This document shows positions 25,921 through 37,700 of a stretch of 64,000 nt of DNA, piece after piece. The notes under the pieces were generated by a model. That model was not told the DNA's origin and ran no database searches. It worked only from the letters and a program-made list of their open reading frames with translations. The position numbers were made by a program, and so were the translations under genes. Source of the DNA: Hydractinia symbiolongicarpus (taxonomy: Eukaryota; Cnidaria; Hydrozoa; Anthoathecata; Hydractiniidae); contig NC_079879.1 of the NCBI RefSeq assembly GCF_029227915.1, positions 12,836,001 to 12,900,000 on the forward strand, written 5' to 3'. Each line of letters starts with the position of its first letter. Position 1 is the stretch's first letter.

Positions 25921-25962
25921 AAACGTTAGAAGGTATAGCTCATTAGCATTTATTGATCCAAG

Positions 25963-28223
25963 ATGAAGGTTGCTCAGTATTTGATTATAATTGGATTTCT
26001 GCCACTTGCGGTAAGTAGCTGTCTGTTTATTGGGTACCTTTTAACTTTCGTGGTTCGCAAGAGAAACTTTTTTCTTCCGGGCGATAATTTTCGGATTAAG
26101 TGAACACGAAGACCAGATTATCCATGTCGTAACAATCGTAATCCGTCGTAAGATCGGATTTAATCCTTTTAAGCTGGTGACTAATTTTGAAATATGTCGT
26201 TCATACACGATGTGTAAAAACAAAAAAAGTTAATTCCATATTTCATATTTAATTTTGTTATCACAACGAGTTATGACATTTTATATTAATCGTAATCAGC
26301 ATCATAATAGTCAGTTATTTTTATTTCATAAATGCTGCTTTGAGAACAAATTTATAAGAATTTTTTTTTTTTTTAATTTTTAAGTATTTTTTAATGAGTC
26401 TTAATGTTGTTTGAGTTTTTTAGAAACTCAAACAAACACTTCACTTTGTTGCTCATCCCCTTGCAAAGTCATATTTAAATGCCTGCTTGCACCGGTAAGC
26501 TAGCTGCGCTGGCCTTACATACCTTTTAAAACAAGAAAAATTTCAAAAGCTATTTCTGTTGTTATAATTAATTCCGTTTTTTGCTCTTTTTCTTTTCAAA
26601 TTTGCTCGCTTCGAGTTAGATTGCGTCGTTTTTAAAAAGATTTGACTCTCATGTTGGTTGTAACGATAGCGTGTAGTTAGCTAATCGTGTGTGTCCTTGT
26701 CCTCAATGCAAGAAATAGAATCATGAAATATTTCTAAATTTGACTTAATCTTAAACTTTAAAGCATTATATTGACATTATCCAAGCATCAGATCCTTCGA
26801 AGATATATTACTAGAATTAGGTTTAAAAAATTTTCCCATCCTTAAGTAATCTTCAGTGGTTGCAGTGATGAGTAAAGATGTTATCTTTGCGTGTTTTATT
26901 TACAAGAGGAGAAACCAAAATATCTAAAACAAGGAACAATCAGGCCACAACTCATTTCATCATTTATTGTTGATCGTATATATAGATAATTTACATATCC
27001 TGATTTTAAATCCTCCCTTTTCTTTCACAACTCAATGCCTTCCTCAATTATGTTAATTGACATTAATTGCGAAATGATGAAGCGAGGGCGTCTCCAAACG
27101 CATTTCAAGACAAAACAACACATCCCAGTTTCCCTTTATACCTTTGTCAGTCCTTTGTTTGTCCGACTTTTTATAGCTTCCTTAGGCTGGTCTTCTTCTG
27201 ATTTCTCTCATATTTTTGCACAGCAAAAAGAATAATGATGTGGTCAAAAAATAGTGGTGTTTGCGATATAAAAAGAAGTCCTCGAGTTTCTCAACTTTCC
27301 TACATAACCACCTAAGGAATCGCTAAGCTTGAAAAGGTTGCAAGCATTTTTAAAGGGATTGGTCTCTATTCTAAAATAAGGTTATTAATTTTCTTATTTT
27401 TCTTTTTTATTTAGCAACTAGCTTTCGTCAGCCTTTTACGCGATCATTTCTACAATTCAAAAAGCGACAATGTCAGCACACCGTTTCGACGAATCACAAG
27501 ACTATTTCATAAGCACGGACGCAGCCGGAAACATCTTTCTATAAGAAATCAGACGGTCGACACGAATGCAAATGATCGAGGTAAAGTGTTTGCTTGTTTA
27601 TCCAATTAATAAAACTCAAATCGCAAGCGATTTTTTTACAAGTTATTTTTATCCATCCAATAACTCTTACATTATTCCAACTGGGTCAGTGTGTCAGAAT
27701 GTTATTTACTTATTTATTCATTTATTTTTACAGCTCACTTAGTCATCGAGTCTGATTCATTTGGAACGGTAAAAATCCACAGCTTTAAGAGACCTGTGCA
27801 CTACTTGTGTATAGGACCAGACGCCAGACCGACAGGAGTTCCAGAGGTTGGTTAAAAATCACTTTGTTTATACAACCCTATATTTTTATGCACCTAAGTT
27901 AAAGTGCAGTTTTGTAAGTCCGTCCTCTTAACATCTAGGTGCAACTTGATGAGGCATCCTTTGACATCAATGATTGTATATTTCGAGAATACACCCTGGG
28001 TAAACATCTTCAGTTTAAATCTGAAAAATACTACAATAAAAAAAACAATACTGGATGCTTGGCTTTCAACAAGTTTGGAAGGGGACGAAATGTGAGGATA
28101 TCGAAATGTGGAAAGAGAAACACGTTATTTATGGAACGAAAACCACGAATTATTATAGATATATATAAGAATGGAAAGTTTAAGAATCAACTCTTCAAAT
28201 TTTTGCGTAATCAACAAGGATAG
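25963..28223 (+). CDS. Secreted fibroblast growth factor, FGF8/17/18-like, four exons
   Basis: Exons are 25963-26010, 27415-27580, 27734-27846 and 27939-28223. All borders are GT-AG and phases agree (0, 1, 0), giving 203 residues. Residues 1-19 are a hydrophobic signal peptide (YLIIIGFLPLA), so the product should be secreted and act on FGF receptors through a beta-trefoil. The core starts near RLFHKHGRSRKHLSI. Exon 3 carries HLVIESDSFGTVKI and YLCIG, and exon 4 carries NDCIF and later KFGRGR. Cys97 and Cys122 sit exactly where FGF8-type proteins have YLCM and ECVF. The strands around ESDSFG also follow the FGF8/17/18 pattern. Introns 2 and 3 fall at the two intron positions conserved across FGFs. 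Intron 3's donor (GTTGGT) is weak. The basic C-terminal tail extends about 35 residues beyond the trefoil. The exact ortholog is uncertain. Confidence 0.88.
26409..26433. repeat. 10-bp perfect inverted repeat in FGF intron 1
   Basis: GTTTGAGTTT at 26409-26418 pairs with AAACTCAAAC at 26424-26433 around a 5-nt loop. It is a small hairpin with no known role. Confidence 0.7.
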
Positions 28224-31200
28224 AAGTGAGCTGTATTGTTACACAAGTAAAATATACTTCACTTACCTCCGTGTGATTGCAAGCCGTTGAAGTCCTGTAA
28301 TATCCTGACTCGGCACCTTTTCAGCAATGTTAGTCAAAACACGCAAATGTATGATCGACTCGATATGCGACGATAAAAAAACGAAAGAAGCACGAATGAG
28401 GAAGAAGACAAAGATTATTCTGGAACCACTGCTGGCTAGTGGTTAATGTAGTAATTATTTCCACTTCGGTACCGAACCTTTTTAAAAAACAGGTTTTGGT
28501 AAATCACGCGGAAGTAATATTTATTTAAAAGACTTTAAATCCTTGTTTTTTAACCGTGGTTTTATCAACTTCATCCCTAGGTTTTTTATCAAATTCTGGG
28601 AAGAAGGTTGTAACACGCAACAGAAAGCTTGGCTTTGAAGACGAAAAATTTTATTTTAATTTTTTTTTTATAAAGATATAACTTCAGTGAAATATAATAT
28701 ATTTATGATCATTTAGACAGACCGTGGTGGTAGCTAGCGTAGTATTAATAATTATAATTTTACCCCCTTTTGAATTTCTCTTGAGGTCTCGGTACTAGTT
28801 GTTTACGAGTTCTCGATTTGGATTGGAGGTTATCTTGACAGTTCTAAAAGACATATGTCCGGCCCATTTTGCTCGGTTTGTTTTGCCATAATTTATTTTC
28901 ATTATTATGTTTTTATGTTTTGTATAAAACTATTTATTTTTACTTGACTACATACTTCTTGCTTTATTTTTTATGTTTACAAGTAAATATTCGATAAGAA
29001 AATAATTTTCACACAGTAAACATTGTTGTCCGGTTGTTGTCTATCATTTGCACATAAAATTCTTACGAAAACATATAACTTCATAGGGAAATTTAAAAAA
29101 GGGTTTATCCCTTTATTAGACACAAAATTTATTATAGAACACGATAAAAAAGCATCTTTTAATCAATCTGGGTTTGAGTGTAACATTTAGGCTCTTTCTG
29201 CTACCAACTACCAAAGAATTTGCATGAAACCATCTTTGCTATGTTTTACTATCTTTCCAAATGCTTTGTTTGTGTTCAAACCACGGATGTACCTCCAAGA
29301 TCTAACTCAAATCTATGCACGACATTTTTGGGTCTTCCAAAATTCGAAAACCCCCGGACCGAATAGGGTTACCAAAAGGAGTATGTAAAGAATACGTGGA
29401 AGGTTCAAAGGTGTTCGCTTTAGTTTCAGAATATTAGGATTCGATGGGCAGTAAATAAAAACTGACAACCCTACCGATGATTATGAAATTATAAACACCA
29501 CGTCTATTAACATGTTGAGATCACATTGATCATATTTGCAAGTATCCCAGGGAGATTCAGAAATGGTTGGAGGAAAAAGTTTTTGACTACATGGATACCA
29601 GACATAATGCAAACAAATGCATCAAGGCGTTCTATGGAGGTAACTAAGTTACAGTACCTGCTAGGGATACGTATAGCATTGGCTGGTACATAGCCAATTT
29701 GCAGATAGTAAATGGTTTCAAATGGTTTAACAACCCGAACAAACTCCAACCCGAAACCCCATGATTACAAATTGACAGCGCTACCACTACATTTCCCCTG
29801 CAAAAAGGTTTATGGTCTGTAAAATGCACCAAACAGCGTGACTAGTTGCATCTAAGGCTTACCATAGGTGAAATAATTTTTGGGGAATTGATTTTCGCGA
29901 ATAAGGCTAGGCTCCTGCAGAAAAAGAGCCCCATTTTGCCTTCAAGCATGCAAATTTCTAATGAGTTTTTACGGCATTATTTGGTTCGCGAATTTGATAA
30001 GTTAATTGTTGTTTTCTCGAAAATTAATTTTCGCGCATGACCGACTTTGGTATGTTATTTTCGCAAGAAGAAATTTTAATCAGATAAAAAAAAAAAAAAC
30101 TTTGACAATAAGAGAGTGAACCTTTCCTGAAACAAAACCACAGTATTGCTAATAGGGCTTATTCAAAAAGGAACCTGAAGGGCGCTAAATCAAAGAGCGC
30201 ACTGAAGAAGCTCATTCATTTCCTGTAACATGTCCCAACATCGGAAGAAAAAAGAAACAACTGTTCAATTATGTATATCTTTACGTTTTATAAACACTTT
30301 GCAAAATCAATAAAGTATTTTATCTGACAATAAATTCTTTTCATGATTAAAAATTACACAATACGTGCATCGTCACACCATCTCCATGGTCACGACCGTC
30401 CTTCAGTTACTACAACACCCTTTAATTATAGAAAATATTCAAAGCTTTTAAGCAACTTGTAAGAATTAGGCCTTAACTAGAAAAATGAATTATCAAAAGG
30501 AACCCTGTACAAAAATTTGAAGGAAAACCCTGCTAAACAGGTTAGATGGTTCAACGACTAATCAACTTGGTATAGCCCTTCAAAGTAAAAAATATAAAAT
30601 CCCGACGAAACATAATCGTATCCATAGTAAGTTAACTAGTCTCCACACAACCTTATTAGTTGCACAAAAATACAACAGGCTAAAATAAAAACAAAATTAA
30701 AACCAATCTCCCCAGACCTGGCAAAGAAGAAAAACGATCTCCTAAAAATCATGAGCATCGATCTACAATACTCCAACAATCGGAATATAAAAAAATTGTT
30801 GCCTCGTGTACACAATACAATTATAATAAAGAAGGCAAACTTAAAATAGTTGATTTTTTTTCTCTGAACTTCTTCTCTGAGCTTTTATAGCGTATTTACA
30901 TTTTCATTGATATGTGTACCCAGAATTTTCGTGTTGGTTGTACGGTGGAGGAGGGTTATGATCATATCTAGAGCGAAACATAAGATTTATGAGATGACCT
31001 TAACGCTTAAAATCCTAAGAAAAGTGTTCTTTTTTTGTGTATAAACGATGAACATATAGTAGAATAGCAGCGAATCAATTAACATTTTTACTGAATAAAA
31101 AATCGCTGAAAAATCACGTTCGAACTTTTTTAATTAAATGGAAGAATAAGAAACATTCCGTATTAACCGAGAAATAAATGTCCAATAAATAAAGCATGAC

Positions 31201-31780
31201 AAATTTTGGACACCCAAAACCCTGTTTTAGTCAAAATTTAAGAATTTGTCGCAAAAACGAAAAAACGCTGTGTGTCGGTCAAAAAACAAAAATTCATCAT
31301 TTTGATATTCAAAAGAACAGAATAAAGAATTCAAAATCTTATCTAGAAAATTAATAAATGAAACTTCAGCTTAGAAATTCGAGTTTTGCCTAAAGGTTTT
31401 TCGAGAGCTCAAATTCTAACAAATTAAGGATTTGGGATTTCTCAAAGAATTTAAAAGTCTTTTATGTAAAAAAACTACTATATATGTGACAAAGCAGGTT
31501 TCGGACAAGATGTGTGTAATAAGGTAACAAATCACACTAATTAACAATGCTCAAAATCATCCCCATTGCATCAATTAAAAGAGTATCAGGTGAATACACT
31601 TCAGTCAAATCGAGTTTGCCAACAGACTATTTCACACATTTCTTATGGTATACATCAATCATACGCCGAATTTATTGGTGCTGTGAATATAAGAAACAAT
31701 TACAATTATAAGTTAATAAAGATTTTTAGTAGCTAAAACTTATAATTAATTCAAATTTTAGGATGAATACAGTTAGTATC
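28224..31780. other. Intergenic region between FGF and the prominin 3' end
   Basis: No gene is recognised. The minus strand at about 29507-29832 keeps two overlapping longer open stretches (EFVRVVKPFETIYYLQIGY) that look like decayed coding or retroelement sequence I cannot name. Bases 29850-30070 hold TTTTCGCGAA-type repeat debris like that near 4300. Confidence 0.4.
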
Positions 31781-34700
31781 TTACGCGACGTCGTCAAATT
31801 GTAGTGCATGTGAAGGAGTGTTTACACTGTACATAGGTGGTTCTTGTGCAGGTTCGTTAGGTGGAGAAGTGTGCTGGCTAGTCATTGATGTCGCATTGTC
31901 ATCACCAGTTGAGTTGTAACTCATTTGGCGCGGTCTGTTTCTTGAAAAGTTAACCCGAAATTAGTCGTCAGTACAAAAAATATTAATAACAATAAAGACA
32001 GATTTTCACCGTTGAGCCGGCAAACAGCGAAAAAAATTTGTCATATAGGACTTATTATTTCAAACCACTCAAGATAGTGAATCGACACTAATAATCAAAC
32101 TTTCGTGCAACCAGGCAATAGGAATCTGTCTAGACAAAATAAATACCTCATTCTTCTGAAAATAAGCCCATCCGCGTATAGGTCCACCCGCGTATAGGTC
32201 CACCCGCGTATAGGCCCACCCGCGTATAGGTCCACCCGCGTATAGGTCCACCCGCGTATAGGTCCACCCGCGTATAGGTCCACCCGCGTATAGGTCCATA
32301 GTTATGTTTTGTTTTATTTTTTGGCTTGCCTGTGAAAAAATACGGTATTTTGTAAATCCAAAGAATTAGAAAACAAAACAAAACAAGCAATCACTTTTAA
32401 AAAAAGCAAAAATGTCAAAATAGGCAGCCACTTATCTCGAAGATGTGCTAAAAAAATTTAACAATTACAAGATGGGTGCAGAAAAAAAAATGACACAAGC
32501 AATCAGTTTTGCTTCACCAGACGTAACCAAAGCAGTCAGGTACATCAACATGTTAACTTAGACAAAGATACAACAAAAACACAAGTTTGTTCATGTGACA
32601 CACAAAATTATACGTACTCCAAGTCTCCAATAAGTTGTAGCTGTTCATCTAGCGATCTGCTTTCCTGAGGCGAACGTCTATTTAACCAAACAAAACAAAG
32701 CAATCAAATCTACGACAGTCCCAAGCCTCAGAATTATTACCATTGCTATGTTACGTTAACAAAAGTGACTTGTTGAAGATGCTTCTTCTTACTGACCGCT
32801 CTCTCAAGCACTCGTTTCTCATCTATGTACACACCGTAATGCCACACTTAAAACCATGTGACACCAAACCGATGGTTATGTTTTTTTGCGTTTGTGTGGC
32901 CACGCATACGACAAAATGATGATGAATGTTTAGAAACTGATAAGGTTAGAGATTTAACTGGTTATCCCGAAAGTTATGCCTACCTGATTTATAATGTTTA
33001 AGCTTTTATAGCAAAAAGTACAATACAAAATCAATCTCGACTCAATTTGACTCAAGCTGACCAGGAAAATCGAGACATACATGATCACTGTTTTTTTTTG
33101 TTCTATTAGCACTGTCCAGCCGAATTCCTGCTATGTCCGAGGAATTTGAAACATTAAATAACAAATAATAGCAAAAACGAAGAAAACATGATAAAAACAG
33201 CAACAGCAACAACAACAACAACAACAACAACAAACAACAGAGAAGTGCTATACCTACCCTGGCGGTGCAACATACGAATCACGAGGTGTGGAAAAGGGCC
33301 GCGGAATAAAATCATTAGGCTGTATACTAGAATACAAGGCATAGCTTTCAACATGGTTGAAAAAAAAGTTTTTGTAACATAATAATTAGTTGGTTTGGTG
33401 ATATGTTTTCAAAAAACGGATCATGCATGTCTCGTGTTAGCTATAATTACTGACTGTGGATTCTACAAGAGAAAACAAGATGTTAGCCCCATATTTTTTT
33501 ATAACTCCAAGGAACAGACTTTGTTGGAGTTTTAAAACGTGTGCTTTCAGAGAATAATCATTTCATCGCACAAAAGCATGTTTATCAATTCCGCAATGCC
33601 GAGCTATATGTAAAATTAAAAGACATTATACCTAAGCTAAGTTACTACAATTGAAATATTACGATAAAGTGTCTGTACAATAGGTTTGAAGTTACATTTA
33701 TAATGTAGGATTGCTATTGTGTGGTTTTCTGTTGTGATATGGTGTGAGTGTGAGTGTGAGTGTCAGGGTTATGGTTTGTTAGTTTGTGTTGGTTAGAAAG
33801 TGCAAACTACGAACGTCATCAACTTACGAATGCAATGGAATTTTATCGTTGTAAGGTGGATGCTGGATGTTATCATCATAGCTGTAGAAAAATCAACAAA
33901 ACAACAATTATTAAAAAAAATAAACGAACACATAATTGCATAACTACAAATGACTTCATTTGTAGAAAGTTCAAAAACAAAAAAGGACAAGCAAAGCTGA
34001 TTTTACCGAAATGTTATTACATAACCAATATAGGGTTTGATTGAAGTACATGTTCACACTTACCCTGAATCATAATCCATTTTTCTGAAATATTTTGCCA
34101 ACTTCACGCAAAGTATGATGGCTGGTATAAAGAAAAGCAAGCACCAGCCCAAAGCTAACCAAAAACCATTCTACAAAAAAACAGTTCGAAAATACAACTT
34201 GTTGATAATATGTGAGACATTAACGTAAGCAGAAGTACTGCACATTATTTAAAAGTATCAAATTAATTATAATTAGCTATAACATAGGATGATAATGGAC
34301 TTTTTTGTTACACCGGGAGCCGCTTTCACATGCTTTTCCCTCATCACGCAAATGCGATACAAAAGCACCTTTGGCTGTAATATAAGTATATTCGCATCAC
34401 AGAAGCTTAAAGCCCTTTGTTACAAACAAACAGTCGTGAAGGGGACTAAACCATGGCTTGTCGGGCGTTTCTAACAAAAAACAGCAAAGATAAAACACAT
34501 CAATAGTACAGAGTACATCAATAAGTACTAGTTCCCTGTGAAGTACCGAAGAAACAAGCTGTGTGATATATACTTCTTTAAGAAATACAATATATTGAAA
34601 TATTTGTGTGATTTTGGTTGACAAAACTTTGGGGGACGATTTGTAAGTAGAGTGGAATGTAGGTAGACCACAGAAGTCAAATAAATGTATTTAAAAAACG

Positions 34701-37700
34701 GCATATTTGCTGAAAATTGCTAAAACTTTGTTAAAATGTTAATTAATTTCAGTGCCTTTTGAATCTTGTACTTCAAAAAAAAAAACTGTATAAATTTCAA
34801 TGTCAGTTATTTTCATATGGTCCTGTTTTTTTCCGTTACTTTTTCCTCTTGTTGTTTCATTTGTTTCATACTAAAAGTTTTCTACACATTTTCTGCAATA
34901 AAATTAATTGTTTTGAGTGCCTAAAAAGCATCAACAAATCGTAAAGTTTTTAACATATAGGAAAATTTCTTTTTAGAAAGCAACTCATATTTACTGATTG
35001 ATACACGTGGCGATTAGTAGAAAGCAAATTAATCGACTCGCGTATTTTCAGCTCAAAGCGCACTTTAAATCAAAATTATGTTATTAATCTGCATATTAAC
35101 AAATCACGATCAAGATCTATGCAAATTACGACATAATTAAAGTAACTGTTGTAGCAGTTTAATTAAAGATTCATTAAGAATCAGTAGGTGTCAAGACAGA
35201 TACTCGAAACATCACACAAAACGCAACAAACTTGAAAAAATAAAATAAAATAAAGTATATAGGCATGGAACAACCCTCACCGTGTTCTGTACAACATTGT
35301 CGCATGCGAACGTGTGAACCCCATCATACAACTGTGCAACGGGTTTGCATTTAAACCAACTCTCTTTAAGCTACAAAAAAGAAGTGAGCTTTTCTTGTGT
35401 TAACCAAAAAAAAGACAATAACAAATAATAGCAAAGGTGCATGTTATGTTTTCTTACTTCTTTTGTGATGTAATCTGTTCCCTGAGTCAACCAACCCAGG
35501 ATTCGGTCAGACAGTTGTTGCACCATCTAAAAAATAATTTAACTTAATTGAGAGACGAAATATACAGAAAAAAGAAAGTAAATAAAACAATTTTAAGAAA
35601 TGAACAACTCCTTGCAACCACATACAGCATGGCATAAATCAGAACAACTTCGTACAATTATATATGAACAATATTGAGACAACAATTTAACTATGATCAA
35701 CAACCACACAACTACGCATAACCAGCATGCAACCACATATCAGAACTACATAACTACGCACAGCCATCATACAACTACAACTAACCACCATATAACTACA
35801 AATGACGATCACTTAACTACAAATAACTAATATACCACTATGAATAACAACCACTTAACTACAAATAACTAATATACCACTATGAATAACCACCATACAA
35901 CTATAGATAATCACATCACAACTACACATAAACTACCACACAATAACGCATAACCACCATACAACTACAAATAAACCACAGCACGAGAGCGCTTTCACAT
36001 AAACATGCAACCAATAACATTACAACACCAAAATCATTAACAACAAGATATGACATAAATGTGCTGGTAAATCTTACTACGATGGAGAGCTTATTTCATA
36101 ATAGCTGAAAGTTTTTGGCTTAAAAGTCTTATATAGCTGGTTAGAATTTTTGAAGTTGCAGCATACTTTCACAATTCTTAAACTAACCTTCTTGATTTCA
36201 TCTTGCACATATGATGACGTGAGGAAAGTTTCTGAAGCTTTCAAGTCATTTAACAGTGATGTAGTTCCATCCTAAAATTTAGAAATAGGAAAAAATGATA
36301 AGTAAATGTAAAAACAAAATATAGTTCTTTAAAATAGTAAGCATATCTGGTTTCTATTAACAAGCAAAATTGAAGGATATTGGCATAGAATTAAAGATAT
36401 CAGCATCAAATTAGAAGACATCGGGATAAAATTAAAAGATATTGGGATAAAATTAAAAGATATCGGGATAGAATTGAAAGATATTGGGATAAAATTGAAA
36501 GATATTGGGATAAAATTGAAAGATATTGGGATAAAATTGAAAGATATTGGGATAAAATTGAAAGATATTGGGATAAAATTGAAAGATATTGGGATAAAAT
36601 TGAAAGATATTGGGATAAAATTGAAAGATATTGGGATAAAATTGAAAGATATTGGGATAAAATTGAAAGATATTGGGATAAAATTGAAAGATATTGGGAT
36701 AAAATTGAAAGATATTGGGATAAAATTGAAAGATATTGGGATAAAATTGAAAGATATCGGGATAGAATTGCAAGATATCAGTATTGAATTAAAATATATC
36801 GGGATAAAATTGAAAGAGTAGAGAAAACTTACCTTGAGATTGGTTGCTTTTATTTCCACCTCCGTTACATTTTGTTTGAGAAAATTCTAGTAAACATAAT
36901 GTTAGAATTAGTTAAGACTGATCAAATTAACTTTAAAACTATATACAGGGCAGGAGAGTTTAGGAGGCATTGAGGTCAAATTTTAGAAAAAAAAACACTG
37001 AAAACATTGTTCCATTTTAAAAATTTATTCCAACAACTTTAAAAAAAAAACATCATGTTCACCATAAACGATTTTAGGAGATTTTTAGACAAGTTATTAT
37101 TTTGGGTCAAAATTTTAAGTTACTTGGGAGTTTTAAGGAGTGGCCACGATAGCCCAACAAGAAATCGACAAAATGTCGACCTAGATCCTTTTAGTTCAAC
37201 TTACATATGCCAAAACTATGTTTAATGGAAGGCCTCTCCGGTTTTATTTTCACGCCTAAGCGAAAACCTATCTGGTATGTGAGCATGGTCGAAATTGAAT
37301 AGTGAAGCAACACAGCAGATTTTAGGAAGAATTAAACACACAGTAAAGTCAAGGTGATTTAACCAAACTAATGTCACTGTGTATTCGTGACTTCACGTAA
37401 TAATTTGTTTAGGACACTGCAATCAGGAGGATTAAAATTTTCATTACCATTTTCTGTTGGATGGTCGCTAGTGTAGTATGCTGGACATTTTCCACCTTTT
37501 TTGCTACATCTTCTATCTTTGTTTTCACGCCCTTAAAAAAACCGAGGTGTATGTTTACAGAGAAATAAAAAAACATTTACACTTAGAACATGGCCAAAGG
37601 AAGCCATCATGTTCCAGTTTTTAATTGTCTCATCTTTAGAAATATCACCTCACAAAAGTTTTGCTTTTGAAAATCAAATATCTCTTATACAAAATGCCCC

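Noticed and set aside
32069-32390. Open frames with YAGGPIRGW repeats
   Set aside because: Artefact of the 16-bp minisatellite in prominin intron 21.
33258-33319. Alternative acceptor for prominin exon 20 at TACAG before CCTAATG
   Set aside because: It is 7 nt inside the chosen acceptor and shifts the frame; only the acceptor at 33327 keeps the downstream exons in frame.
32167-36816. Direct-repeat arrays considered as CRISPR
   Set aside because: Units are contiguous with no unique spacers, and the setting is eukaryotic.
36329-36859. KDIGIKL-repeat and FNFIPIS-repeat open frames of up to 176 codons
   Set aside because: Artefacts of a 21-bp intronic tandem array; the unit length keeps several frames open on both strands.
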